Shown here one piece after another: positions 42,028 to 51,185 of a stretch of DNA of 64,000 nucleotides. The translations under genes were made by a program, and so were the position numbers. Position 1 is the stretch's first letter; each line of letters begins with the position of its first letter. Under the pieces are notes generated by a model that saw nothing but the letters and a program-made list of their open reading frames with translations, was not told the DNA's origin and ran no database searches. The stretch comes from Dyadobacter sp. CY356 (GTDB lineage: Bacteria > Bacteroidota > Bacteroidia > Cytophagales > Spirosomataceae): NCBI RefSeq assembly GCF_021440195.1, contig NZ_JAJTSZ010000008.1, positions 186,001 through 250,000 of the forward strand. Reading direction: 5' to 3'.

Positions 42028-45000
42028 ATGCAATTTTCCCACTTACACTGCCATACCCAGTTTTCACTTCTTGATGGTGCTGCTGATATCAAAAAGCTTT
42101 TCAAAAAAGCCAAAGAAGATAATATGCCCGCCGTTGCTATAACCGATCATGGAAACATGTTTGGTGTTTTTGAGTTTGTGGCTGAGGGCAATAAACAGGG
42201 TATTAAACCGATTGTTGGCTGTGAATTTTATGTGGTTGAAGATCGTCATATTCGTCAGTTTACAAAAGAAAAAAAGGACGTCCGCCATCACCAGCTGCTT
42301 TTGGCAAAAGATGAAATCGGGTATAAAAATCTTGTAAAAATGTGCTCCCTCGGTTTTATTGAGGGAATGTATGGCAAATATCCCCGTATTGATAAAGAGT
42401 TGATTGTCAAGTATCATAAAGGACTTATTGCAACAACTTGCTGTATTGGGGCGATTATTCCTAAAACAATTATCAGAAAGGGAGAGGCCGAAGCAGAAAA
42501 GGAATTTAAATGGTGGCTGGATCTTTTCGGTGACGATTTTTATGTTGAATTACAGCGACACGAAATCCGTGATCAATACATAGTTAACGAAGTTCTTATT
42601 CGTTTTGCAAGAAAATATAATGTTAAAATCATTGCTTCCAACGACTCCCATTACGTGGATCAGGAAGACTGGAATGCGCATGATATTTTGCTTTGTATCA
42701 ATACCGGAGATAAGCAAAGTACGCCTTCTGCAAAGGATTTTGATGATGACAAAGGTATTCCGAAAGGTTCACGTTTTGCATTTTTCAACGATCAGTTTTA
42801 TTTCAAAAATACTAGTGAAATGATGAAATTGTTTAACGACTTACCCGAGTCGATAGACAATACCAATGAGATCGTTGACAAAATAAAAACGCTGAATCTC
42901 AACAAAGATATCCTGCTGCCAAACTTCCCGATTCCGGAAGAATTCAAAACACACAGGTTATCTGAAATGGTGGGGACGAAGGAACTTACCGCTGATGTTT
43001 TAAATCAGTGGGAATTTTTAAAACACCTTTCTTTTGAAGGAGCAAAGTTTAAATACGGTACCATTACGCCTGAAATCGAAGAGCGCCTGAATTTCGAGCT
43101 GAACGTAATCCGTAATATGGGTTTTCCTGGGTACTTCCTAATCGTAGCTGACTTCATTGATGCAGGGCGGAAAATGGGTGTATTTATTGGACCCGGCCGG
43201 GGTTCTGCCGCTGGTTCGGTGGTTGCTTATTGTACCGGTATTACCAACATTGACCCGATTAAATACGATTTGCTTTTTGAGCGTTTCCTTAATCCTGACC
43301 GTATTTCACTTCCCGATATTGATACGGATTTCGATGATGAAGGCCGGCAGAAAGTGATTGATTACGTGGTTAAAAAATATGGTTATAACCAGGTTGCACA
43401 AATTGTAACTTATGGCACGATGGCAGCAAAATCAGCGATTAAGGATGTAGCCCGTGTAATGGATCTGCCATTGCAGGATGCTAACATGCTCGCGAAACTC
43501 GTCCCTGATAAACCTGCTTATAACATGACATTGGCGCGAATATTTTCTGCGCCACTGGAAGGTGAAGGAAGTCTGACAAAGAAAGAAGGAATTGCCCCGG
43601 AAGAACTGGATAATGTGAAGAAAATGCGGGCAATTATTTCAGGAAATGATCTTCAGGCCAGTGTTTTACAGGAAGCAAGAAGATTGGAGGGAACAGTAAG
43701 GAACACGGGTATTCACGCGGCTGGAATTATTATTGCGCCAAGTGATCTGACCGAAATTATTCCTGTTAGTACTTCCAAAGATTCTGATTTCCTTATTACA
43801 CAATATCAGGGAAAAATTATTGAAGATGCGGGAGTTATTAAAATGGACTTCCTGGGTCTTCGAAATCTAACCATTATCAAAGAAGCACTTCGCCTGATCA
43901 AACGTAATCATAGTATATCAATCGTTATTGACGACATTCCACTGGATGATCCGAAAGTGTTTGAGCTTTTCCAAAGAGGTGAAACCAACGCCATTTTCCA
44001 GTTTGAATCAGACGGTATGAAAAAGCACATGCGTGATCTTATTCCCGATCGGTTTGAGCACCTTATCGCGATGAACGCTTTATACCGTCCGGGACCGATT
44101 GCTTACATACCAAACTTTATCCGCCGGAAAAACGGGCATGAAGAAATTACCTATGATTTACCTGAACTGGAAGAATATCTTGCGGACACTTATGGGATCA
44201 CGGTTTATCAGGAACAGGTAATGCTTTTGTCTCAGAAGTTGGGCGGATTTACCAAAGGCCAGGCGGATACGCTGCGTAAGGCCATGGGAAAAAAACAGAT
44301 TGAAACCCTGAACAAAATGAAAGGGTATTTCATGAAAGGTGGGGAAGAAAAAGGACTGGATTTAAAGAAACTAGAAAAAATCTGGACCGACTGGGAGGCT
44401 TTTGCATCTTATGCCTTCAACAAATCACACTCAACCTGTTATGCTTTTGTCGCTTATCAAACCGCCTATCTGAAAGCGCATTTTACCGCCGAATATCTTT
44501 CAGCAGTACTGACCAGTTCGCTTGGTAATATTGAAAAAATTACATTTTTCATGGAAGAATGTAAGAGCCAGGGGATAACGGTTTTAGGTCCTGATATCAA
44601 TGAATCTGATCGTCAGTTTAACGCAACCAGCAGAGGTGAAATCCGGTTTGGACTGGCTGGTGTGAAAGGAAGTGGTGATGCTGCGGTGGAATCTATCATT
44701 GAGGAACGTGATACAAACGGGCAGTTCAAGGATATTTTTGATTTTATAACGAGGGTTAATTTAAGGACTGTCAACAAAAAAACGCTGGAAAGTTTGGCTT
44801 ATGCCGGAGGTTTCGACTGTTTTGAAGATTACCATCGCGCCCAGTATTTTACCTCCGAGCCAGGTGGTGATGTCGGTACTTTTATAGAACGTCTGATTCG
44901 ATATGCAAATAATTACCATGCGGAAAAGGCATCTGCACAATCGTCTCTGTTTGGGGCGTTTGGTGGTAATGAGGCACTTATGGTGAAGCCCAAACCTGCT

Positions 45001-45681
45001 GATGTTCAGCCTTGGGACGATCTTGCCAAATTGCGTTATGAACAGGAAGTTGTGGGTTTCTACATTTCAGGCCACCCGCTGGATACGTTCCGCCTTGAAC
45101 TTGATAATTTCTGCAACGGCACACTTGATGAGCTTTTGACAATCCACGAAGGAGAGCGTGCTCCAAGAAATTTTGGTAAAGAAATCAGCGTCGGCGGTAT
45201 TGTAACAAGTGTTATGGAACGGATGTCAAAAAATGGAAATCCATTTATCATCTTTAAATTGGAAGATTACAGGGGTTCCATAGAAATGCTTCTGGGTGGC
45301 GAAGATTGTGTGAAATTTAAAAATTATCTTGAAGTGGGGCGCTTTTTGTATATCAAAGGAAAAATACAAAATCGCTGGAAGCAGGAAGATCAGTTTGAAT
45401 TCAAAATCTCCTCGATTCAATTGCTGACCGAAATCCGTGACAAGATGTGTAAGAAGATAAGAGTTAACCTAACGTTGGATCAGATTGATGCGCAATTTAT
45501 CATGTTATTAAATGATACATTCAATAATAATCAGGGGTCATGTCCGGTCAATGTAACTGTAAAAGACCCTGATTCTCAATTAGAAGTTGAGATGGTTTCT
45601 CGTGGTTATCGTGTATCTCCAACAAACGAATTATTTAAAACCTTGGAAGGTTCTTTGGGTGTTAAGTTTTTTCTTAATTAG
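42028..45681 (+). CDS. dnaE: DNA polymerase III alpha subunit
   Basis: 1217 residues, full length for a Bacteroidota DnaE. The order is PHP domain (1-280, starting FSHLHCHTQFSLLDG), palm with GPGRGSAAGS (388-397) and catalytic Asp432/Asp434 in DIDTDFDDEGR, fingers with LYRPGPIAYIPNF, the helix-hairpin-helix region, then an OB fold (1085-1150, GGIVTSVMERMSKNGNPF) and the C-terminal tau-binding region. It is the replicative polymerase subunit. A PHP domain with His6/His8 and Asp/Glu residues suggests possible built-in exonuclease activity (inference). Confidence 0.96.
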   Translation: MQFSHLHCHTQFSLLDGAADIKKLFKKAKEDNMPAVAITDHGNMFGVFEFVAEGNKQGIKPIVGCEFYVVEDRHIRQFTKEKKDVRHHQLLLAKDEIGYKNLVKMCSLGFIEGMYGKYPRIDKELIVKYHKGLIATTCCIGAIIPKTIIRKGEAEAEKEFKWWLDLFGDDFYVELQRHEIRDQYIVNEVLIRFARKYNVKIIASNDSHYVDQEDWNAHDILLCINTGDKQSTPSAKDFDDDKGIPKGSRFAFFNDQFYFKNTSEMMKLFNDLPESIDNTNEIVDKIKTLNLNKDILLPNFPIPEEFKTHRLSEMVGTKELTADVLNQWEFLKHLSFEGAKFKYGTITPEIEERLNFELNVIRNMGFPGYFLIVADFIDAGRKMGVFIGPGRGSAAGSVVAYCTGITNIDPIKYDLLFERFLNPDRISLPDIDTDFDDEGRQKVIDYVVKKYGYNQVAQIVTYGTMAAKSAIKDVARVMDLPLQDANMLAKLVPDKPAYNMTLARIFSAPLEGEGSLTKKEGIAPEELDNVKKMRAIISGNDLQASVLQEARRLEGTVRNTGIHAAGIIIAPSDLTEIIPVSTSKDSDFLITQYQGKIIEDAGVIKMDFLGLRNLTIIKEALRLIKRNHSISIVIDDIPLDDPKVFELFQRGETNAIFQFESDGMKKHMRDLIPDRFEHLIAMNALYRPGPIAYIPNFIRRKNGHEEITYDLPELEEYLADTYGITVYQEQVMLLSQKLGGFTKGQADTLRKAMGKKQIETLNKMKGYFMKGGEEKGLDLKKLEKIWTDWEAFASYAFNKSHSTCYAFVAYQTAYLKAHFTAEYLSAVLTSSLGNIEKITFFMEECKSQGITVLGPDINESDRQFNATSRGEIRFGLAGVKGSGDAAVESIIEERDTNGQFKDIFDFITRVNLRTVNKKTLESLAYAGGFDCFEDYHRAQYFTSEPGGDVGTFIERLIRYANNYHAEKASAQSSLFGAFGGNEALMVKPKPADVQPWDDLAKLRYEQEVVGFYISGHPLDTFRLELDNFCNGTLDELLTIHEGERAPRNFGKEISVGGIVTSVMERMSKNGNPFIIFKLEDYRGSIEMLLGGEDCVKFKNYLEVGRFLYIKGKIQNRWKQEDQFEFKISSIQLLTEIRDKMCKKIRVNLTLDQIDAQFIMLLNDTFNNNQGSCPVNVTVKDPDSQLEVEMVSRGYRVSPTNELFKTLEGSLGVKFFLN

Positions 45682-45768
45682 AACGGAAATTCAAGAATTC
45701 CGGAACTTTTATACCACTAATTTCATTATTATCTCAACTAATTAATATCAAACTAGACACTTATTGAC

Positions 45769-46101
45769 ATGGGAAAAGCACTTGAAATTACCGATAGCAC
45801 CTTTGAAGAATTGATACAGGGCGATCAGCCTGTACTTGTTGATTTCTGGGCAGAGTGGTGCGGTCCTTGTAAAATGATCGGACCAGTTGTTGAACAATTG
45901 GCAGGTGAATATGAAGGAAAAGCTGTTATTGGTAAAATGGATGTTGACATGAATTCAGCGATTCCCGCTAAATTCGGTATCCGCAGTATCCCTACTTTAA
46001 TGATCTTCAAAAATGGTCAGTTGGTAGATAAAGTTGTAGGTGTTGTACCTAAAACTACTTTGGAAGATAAATTGAATGCGCAGATCGTAGCGACTGTTTA
46101 A
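45769..46101 (+). CDS. trxA: Thioredoxin
   Basis: 110 residues, complete thioredoxin. The active site is WCGPCK with C31 and C34, preceded by LVDFWAEW; cis-Pro lies in SIPTLMIFKNG. It reduces protein disulfides in the cytosol. It follows dnaE by 87 bp in the same direction, a frequent order in Bacteroidota, but an AT-rich gap suggests its own promoter. A strong terminator follows. Confidence 0.96.
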   Translation: MGKALEITDSTFEELIQGDQPVLVDFWAEWCGPCKMIGPVVEQLAGEYEGKAVIGKMDVDMNSAIPAKFGIRSIPTLMIFKNGQLVDKVVGVVPKTTLEDKLNAQIVATV

Positions 46102-46120
46102 ATTTAACAGTTTTGAGATT

Positions 46121-46156
46121 ATATAAAAAAGGCTCCGTGAGGAGCCTTTTTTATAT
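46121..46156. terminator. Strong intrinsic terminator after trxA
   Basis: A perfect 16-bp stem (46121-46136 with 46141-46156) has the core GGCTCC/GGAGCC and a GTGA tetraloop, with A-run and T-run sides. Confidence 0.92.
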
Positions 46157-46200
46157 TTAGTAGTCGTAATTGGAATAATATTTATCTTTCAAATCTAAGT

Positions 46201-46226
46201 TGTTATATGTAATATTACATATAACA
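46201..46226. promoter_or_regulatory. 26-bp perfect palindrome, putative HigBA operator
   Basis: The two halves, TGTTATATGTAAT (46201-46213) and ATTACATATAACA (46214-46226), are exact reverse complements. It ends 12 bp before the toxin start codon. HigA-type antitoxins repress their own operon through palindromes at this place, so an operator role is likely. Confidence 0.65.
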
Positions 46227-46238
46227 CACGCTAAGACA

Positions 46239-46517
46239 TTGATAAGAAATTTTCTCCATAAAGGATTACAGCAATATTATGAAGATGGAAATGGATCAAA
46301 ATTACCATCTCAATATTTGAGAAAAATCAATCGTTTATTTGATGAACTGGATGCTGTTGACTCCATAGATGATATTAAAAAAATGGGCTCAGGTGTCCAT
46401 AAGCTATCCGGAAAAATGTCCGACTTCTGGTCGGTTACAATTACGCCTAACTATCGTATGATTTTTAGGTTTGAAGAGCATGATGTTTGCGACGTAGACT
46501 TCCTTGACTACCATTAA
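46239..46517 (+). CDS. higB: HigB-like toxin (RelE superfamily)
   Basis: The start is placed at TTG 46239, giving MIRNFLHKGLQQYYEDG, the usual HigB beginning. An earlier in-frame TTG would run through the operator palindrome. About 92 residues, with KMGSGVHKLSGKMSDFWSV and the C-terminal NYRMIFRFEEHDVCDVDFLDYH pattern of HigB mRNA interferases that cut messages on the ribosome. The toxin gene precedes the antitoxin gene, as is typical of hig loci and unlike most TA pairs. 12 bp separate the two. Confidence 0.9.
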   Translation: MIRNFLHKGLQQYYEDGNGSKLPSQYLRKINRLFDELDAVDSIDDIKKMGSGVHKLSGKMSDFWSVTITPNYRMIFRFEEHDVCDVDFLDYH

Positions 46518-46529
46518 AAGAATTCACTT

Positions 46530-46823
46530 ATGCTAAAACGAAATTTGCCTCCGGTACATCCGGGCGAAATTTTAAGAGAAGAATTTATTAAAGAACGCAA
46601 TTTGACAATTACAGAAGTTGCTCTGGGCTTGGGAATTACCAGAACCAGCTTGTCAGCCGTTTGTAATGAACGCGTTGGTATCAGCTCAGAATTAGCGGTA
46701 AAGTTATCTGAGGCATTTGGAAATACGCCTCAATTCTGGGTTAATCTTCAAAAAAACTATGAGTTATGGAATGCAGAACAGAAGGTAAACCGTTCTGGAA
46801 TCACACATTTTACAATTGTATAG
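46530..46823 (+). CDS. higA: HigA-like XRE antitoxin
   Basis: 97 residues. The opening RNLPPVHPGEILREEFIKE is the HigA/VapI hallmark, followed by an XRE helix-turn-helix (ITEVALGLGITRTSLSAVCNER) and the conserved FGNTPQFWVNLQKNYELW. It neutralises the HigB toxin and represses the operon, probably through the 26-bp palindrome upstream. Its end faces the serine hydrolase gene, 9 bp apart, with no terminator between. Confidence 0.93.
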   Translation: MLKRNLPPVHPGEILREEFIKERNLTITEVALGLGITRTSLSAVCNERVGISSELAVKLSEAFGNTPQFWVNLQKNYELWNAEQKVNRSGITHFTIV

Positions 46824-46832
46824 GGATAGCTT

Positions 46833-47723
46833 TCATTTCAAATTCAAATAAATCATCTCAGAAATCCCGGCCAGCATTTTGCGGTTTGCTGCTTCATTTT
46901 CCCAGTCTCTCGACAAAATTACAAGAACATATTTTCTTCCATCCGGCAGAAAAACAATCCCGCTGTCATGCTGGATATTTGGAAGTCCGCCGGTTTTATG
47001 GGCAACTTTTACATCTTTTGGAAGATTTCCAGGAATAACGTCATTAAATTTTTGATCCAGTAAAATTTTGATCATAGCGTCACAGGCCTTTTGATTAATA
47101 ATTTTACCAAGCGCCATTTTTTCAAAAAGTAACCGCAGATCGCAAGCATTTGTTGTGTTGTTCATACCTTTTTGAAAAGCTTTTGCATCTTCAACACCCC
47201 GAAGGATAAGAATATCTTTCGCTCCTAAATCCCGCATGGTTTGCGTTACATTTTTTGCTCCAACGAGATCAATCACCATATTCGTAGCGAAATTACTGCT
47301 GACAATAATCATCTCGTAAACCAGGTCTTTAATCGCTCGTTTTTCGCCGATGTGTCTGTAAAGAATATGGTCACTGTCCTGAATAGAATCCTGACTGTAC
47401 AGACTTCCATCCACAATGCTTTTAAATTCATTTTTGATCGTTATCGAATCCGTCAGCTTGAATTTCCCCTGAGAAGCCTGTTTGAAAACCTCGATCATAA
47501 CCGGCATTTTCATCGTACTTGCCGCATGAAAAGTCTCATGTTCGTTAATTGATAATGTTTCGCCAGTGGTAAGATCTTTAAAAGCAACTGCGTAGGAGCC
47601 TTTATGTTTTTTCAATTCATCCGAAATTTTCAGCTTTAAATCTTCCATTTTTAATTTTGACTGCCCGAAAACAGCAAGATTTGACAGGCAAAATAATACG
47701 ATGGTAAAGCATACTTTTTTCAT
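46833..47723 (-). CDS. Secreted serine hydrolase, class A beta-lactamase-related
   Basis: 296 residues with a signal peptide (cleavage near VFGQS). The penicilloyl serine transferase motifs are present: S69-T-M-K72, S143-S-N145 and K244-T-G246. The Omega loop that carries the Glu166 ExELN motif in true class A enzymes reads GVEDAKAFQKGMNNTT here, so the deacylating Glu is not clear. It may be a weak beta-lactamase or a peptidase/esterase acting on the cell wall. It is encoded 3 bp after the aldose epimerase gene, so they form one unit. Confidence 0.85.
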   Translation of the reverse strand: MKKVCFTIVLFCLSNLAVFGQSKLKMEDLKLKISDELKKHKGSYAVAFKDLTTGETLSINEHETFHAASTMKMPVMIEVFKQASQGKFKLTDSITIKNEFKSIVDGSLYSQDSIQDSDHILYRHIGEKRAIKDLVYEMIIVSSNFATNMVIDLVGAKNVTQTMRDLGAKDILILRGVEDAKAFQKGMNNTTNACDLRLLFEKMALGKIINQKACDAMIKILLDQKFNDVIPGNLPKDVKVAHKTGGLPNIQHDSGIVFLPDGRKYVLVILSRDWENEAANRKMLAGISEMIYLNLK

Positions 47724-47726
47724 AAA

Positions 47727-48602
47727 CTATTCCTTGATTTCGATTGAGTAAGATGCGTTGAAAATTTCTTTGGCAACAAGTTTTAATATTCCTTCTTTGG
47801 TTTCAAAATTATGATCACTGTCGGCATTGTCAGCTATGCCAAGCCAGGGTTCGATACAAACAAACTTTGCATTTGGTTTTGCCCAGACTCCCAAATATGG
47901 AAAACCTGAATAGTTCACATGAACGGATTGAGAAGATTTTTTACTTTTCAGACTCACGCTTGTCGAATCCAGATTTTTAAAAATCAGGGCATCATTGTCA
48001 AACATATCCGGGGTCAGTGGAAGTATGTTGGAATTCTCAATGACCGGTTTTGTTGTTTTTCCAACCAGTCCATCTTTTTCTAGAAGCCACGTTGGTGCAC
48101 TTTCAGTTTTTTCGAATTCAAGGTAATAATCTTCATATTCCTCACCATCATTAACAGGACATTTAAAAGCAGGATGTCCGCCAAGCGAAAAAAACATGGT
48201 TGAATTTCCAAGGTTTGTAATCTTATGGCTAACCGTAATTTTATTCCCGTCAAGTGAAAAAGTGATTAAAAACTCAAATTCATAAGGATAAATCTGCAAA
48301 GTTTTTTCGCTGAATTTCAAACCATATGTAAGGCTGTTTTCGGTTTGCTCAACAAGTTTAACATTCGGGTTATTCCGGATGAAACCATGACGTGGTACTT
48401 TGTATTGCTGTCCTTTGATCAGAACATAACCATCCTTGATCGCCCCGATTACAGGGAAAAGTACAGGTGCATAACTACCCCAAACGTCGGGATTGGCATC
48501 CCACATGTATTCCTTTCCTGTGATTTTGGAATGGATTTCGCAAAGTTCGGCACCCAGTTCACTTACGCCTATTTTAAGAATATCGTTTTCTATCGTAGCC
48601 AT
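47727..48602 (-). CDS. Aldose 1-epimerase family protein (LacX-like)
   Basis: 291 residues of the galactose mutarotase-like beta-sandwich. Recognisable parts are ELGAELCEIHSKITGKEYMWDA, PVIGAIKDG, HGFIRNN (catalytic-type His), SLGGHPAFKCP (His) and a C-terminal ECIEPW-like segment (CIEPWLG). It resembles the LacX subgroup rather than GalM; the sugar is not known. It lies 55 bp after the aminotransferase gene and 3 bp before the serine hydrolase. Confidence 0.88.
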   Translation of the reverse strand: MATIENDILKIGVSELGAELCEIHSKITGKEYMWDANPDVWGSYAPVLFPVIGAIKDGYVLIKGQQYKVPRHGFIRNNPNVKLVEQTENSLTYGLKFSEKTLQIYPYEFEFLITFSLDGNKITVSHKITNLGNSTMFFSLGGHPAFKCPVNDGEEYEDYYLEFEKTESAPTWLLEKDGLVGKTTKPVIENSNILPLTPDMFDNDALIFKNLDSTSVSLKSKKSSQSVHVNYSGFPYLGVWAKPNAKFVCIEPWLGIADNADSDHNFETKEGILKLVAKEIFNASYSIEIKE

Positions 48603-48657
48603 AATCTAATTTATAGTTTATTGATCAGTAAAATAAATTTAAATGGGAATGTCTAAT

Positions 48658-49869
48658 TTATTGTTCCAATACTTCCATAATTACAGAACAACCTTCCCGG
48701 ATTTGTTCTTCGGTAATGATCAGGGGAGGAGCAAGGCGCATGGAATTATCACAAAAAAGAAACCAGTCCGTTATAACACCTTTTGCTATACAGCTGTCAA
48801 TGGTTTTTTTCAAAACGTCAAAAGAATCCATTTCCGCTGCCAACATCAATCCTTGTCCTCTGACTTCTCTGATTTTGGGATGGATCAGCAACGACTTAAA
48901 AAGTGCTCCTTTTTCAACTGATTTTTCAGCCAGATTATCTCTCAAAGTAATTTGAAGAGCAGCCAGTGAAGCGGCTGAACTTACAGGATGACCGCCAAAG
49001 GTTGTGATATGTCCTAAAACCGGATTTTTTTTGAACACGCTCATAACTTCCCGGGAAGCCATGAAAGCACCAATCGGCATACCGCCACCCATACCTTTTG
49101 CACTTAAAAGCACATCAGGATAAATGCCATATTGTTCAAATGCCCAAAACGAACCGGTTCTTCCAAAACCTGTCTGGACTTCATCAAGAATTAATAACGC
49201 ACCTACCTCAGTGCATCTCTTGCGCAACGCTTTTATATAATCCAGGGTCGGGACCCGTACACCTGATTCTCCTCCGATTATCTCAATGATGACAGCGGCC
49301 GTTTTGGATGTAATAAATTCTAAGTCTTCGATTTTACCATGTTCAATATTTCTGATTCCGGGTAACAAGGGGCGGAAATTTCTCTTGAAAGATTCTGCCC
49401 CGGAAAGACTCAATGCGCCCTGGGTAGCACCGTGATAGGCGTTGTAACAGGAAATTAATTCTGTCCGGCTTGTGTAGCGTTTGGCAAGTTTCATTGCACC
49501 TTCCACCGCTTCGGTTCCTGAATTGGTAAAATATACATTATCAATCTTACCAAAAGGAGAGGGAATTTCTGAATTAAAGTTTAAAGTATCAGTCAGGGCT
49601 TTTGCGAGCTGGACTTGCGTGCTTTGTACCAATTCACCGTAAACCAGCAAGTGCATATGTTTATCAAGCTGCTCATGCAAAGCTGCTAAAACCTGCGGAT
49701 GCCTGTGACCAACATTACTTACGCCAATGCCTGAAATAAGGTCCAGATAACGTTTTCCATCAGTTCCGTACATGTATACTCCTTCCGCCTTTTCAATTTC
49801 AAGTGCTAGCGGGAAGTCGGAAGTTTGTGCAATGTGATCAAAAAAATGTTGACGGTGCGAAATGTGCAT
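48658..49869 (-). CDS. Class III PLP aminotransferase (acetylornithine/omega-aminotransferase type)
   Basis: 403 residues. The PLP site is complete: the phosphate-binding turn NSGTEAVEGA (116-125), the stacking/aromatic region YHGATQGALS, D229 (LILDEVQTG) holding the ring nitrogen, and K258 (LLSAKGMGGG) forming the Schiff base. The start MHISHRQHFFDHIAQTS differs from classic ArgD but is common in Bacteroidota. No arginine-biosynthesis gene is near. It follows the ATP-grasp gene (83-bp gap) on the same strand, so it may provide an amino group or amino acid to that pathway (inference). Confidence 0.88.
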   Translation of the reverse strand: MHISHRQHFFDHIAQTSDFPLALEIEKAEGVYMYGTDGKRYLDLISGIGVSNVGHRHPQVLAALHEQLDKHMHLLVYGELVQSTQVQLAKALTDTLNFNSEIPSPFGKIDNVYFTNSGTEAVEGAMKLAKRYTSRTELISCYNAYHGATQGALSLSGAESFKRNFRPLLPGIRNIEHGKIEDLEFITSKTAAVIIEIIGGESGVRVPTLDYIKALRKRCTEVGALLILDEVQTGFGRTGSFWAFEQYGIYPDVLLSAKGMGGGMPIGAFMASREVMSVFKKNPVLGHITTFGGHPVSSAASLAALQITLRDNLAEKSVEKGALFKSLLIHPKIREVRGQGLMLAAEMDSFDVLKKTIDSCIAKGVITDWFLFCDNSMRLAPPLIITEEQIREGCSVIMEVLEQ

Positions 49870-49952
49870 TTAATACTTATTATACTTTTTAATTTTATTA
49901 TACTAATTCAAAATATTAAACAGCTTATATTTTCGTTAAAATCATCAGACTT

Positions 49953-51146
49953 CTATTTCTCAAAAAAACAAGCAGTTCCACCAACCCAGGTGAAGTCCTT
50001 ATTGAATCGGACTCCAATCATTTCACCACGACTTAACCTGCTTAAACTGGTTAATAACTGCGGTTTTTCTTCATGATCAGGCCAGCCATACATCATCCTT
50101 ATTTCGCATTTTACAAGTCCATCCGGTGCTTGCACTACCGGCTCATACACTACTTTTTTCTGCAAAATATAGTTTTCAGGATCTGGTATCGCATTTAAAA
50201 TTTCCTCGTTTACGTGAAGTTGAACACCAGTACCAGCAAATGAGAAAAGCGGTTTTAAAACATAATTTTCCAGATCTGACGGAAATGTATTGTTGTAGTC
50301 AGAGACAAATTTCGTTTCCGGGATATATTCTCCGGTCAAAAAAGGCAGGGTGAATTTACTGATTCTGAAAAACCAGTTTGGGTGACCAACCCAATCCACA
50401 TCGACATCGTCGGTGAAATGGTAACTTGTTTCCAGATCCGGATAATTTTGTAGATCATCAAAAATCAGGCGGTTATAAATTCTCTTAACCTGGATTTTAC
50501 GGCCGTCGATTTCATAGTAAAGATTGCGTCCATCTTTAATTAATCTGGTATAACAAACCGCTTTTACGCCAAGCAATTTTTCAGTCAATGCAAAATCAAC
50601 TCTGGTCTTTTGCTTTTCCGGAAATATTTCGAGCAGAATAACATTTTCAGGATTTTCGTCTCCTAAAATCAACTTTTTTAAATCCTCAACATATCCTTCT
50701 AAATTTTCAGAGCTAAAAGAATATTGAAAATTCTCAGGGACCGGAAAATAATTTTTAAAAGTTTCAGACAAGTATCCCTGATAAGCATAAAGCGAAGCAA
50801 ATCCCTGTAACTCTATCAATTTCGGTACCAAGTCACCATTTTTATCCTTACAAACAGCAAAGTCGATAGCGAGAAAAGAGGTATGTCCGTTTTCATTCGG
50901 AACATTTTGCCCCGCCGGAATAGCACGATCAGTTTTGGCTTTGAAATCATCTGAAACTATGGTTTGAATAATTTCGTCACAAGCTTCAATCAATTTATTT
51001 TTTAAATCTTTCGGAACAAAAACGGGTGTTTCAGCCACACGAAAATCAAGCTCATCAGGATAATCTATCTGGATTTTATTGATAAGTTGCTGGTACTTTT
51101 CCTCAGAAAATGATTGATTATACTGCTTCCTTGCTTCCTGATGCAT
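49953..51146 (-). CDS. ATP-grasp-like protein with permuted motif order
   Basis: 397 residues, not clearly assigned to a named family. The C-terminal half has ATP-grasp-like ATP-binding features: YVLKPL (K298), a Gly-rich loop FSFAGTGV (302-308) and LQKKVVYEP with EIR (348-350). A metal-binding E-x-N/Q pattern, normally at the C terminus, appears instead at 112-114 (LIELQG), before the ATP loop. That order is seen in circularly permuted ATP-grasp and glutathionylspermidine-synthase-like enzymes. It lies 39 bp after the amidotransferase gene. Such enzymes join a carboxylate to an amine with ATP. Function inferred. Confidence 0.65.
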   Translation of the reverse strand: MHQEARKQYNQSFSEEKYQQLINKIQIDYPDELDFRVAETPVFVPKDLKNKLIEACDEIIQTIVSDDFKAKTDRAIPAGQNVPNENGHTSFLAIDFAVCKDKNGDLVPKLIELQGFASLYAYQGYLSETFKNYFPVPENFQYSFSSENLEGYVEDLKKLILGDENPENVILLEIFPEKQKTRVDFALTEKLLGVKAVCYTRLIKDGRNLYYEIDGRKIQVKRIYNRLIFDDLQNYPDLETSYHFTDDVDVDWVGHPNWFFRISKFTLPFLTGEYIPETKFVSDYNNTFPSDLENYVLKPLFSFAGTGVQLHVNEEILNAIPDPENYILQKKVVYEPVVQAPDGLVKCEIRMMYGWPDHEEKPQLLTSLSRLSRGEMIGVRFNKDFTWVGGTACFFEK

Positions 51147-51185
51147 ATTATTCCTGATTTACTTTGTTGATGAATGCCTGAATGA

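Noticed and set aside
46833-47723. Antibiotic-resistance beta-lactamase
   Set aside because: Motifs are class A-like, but the Glu166 region is not recognisable, so a resistance claim is not supported.
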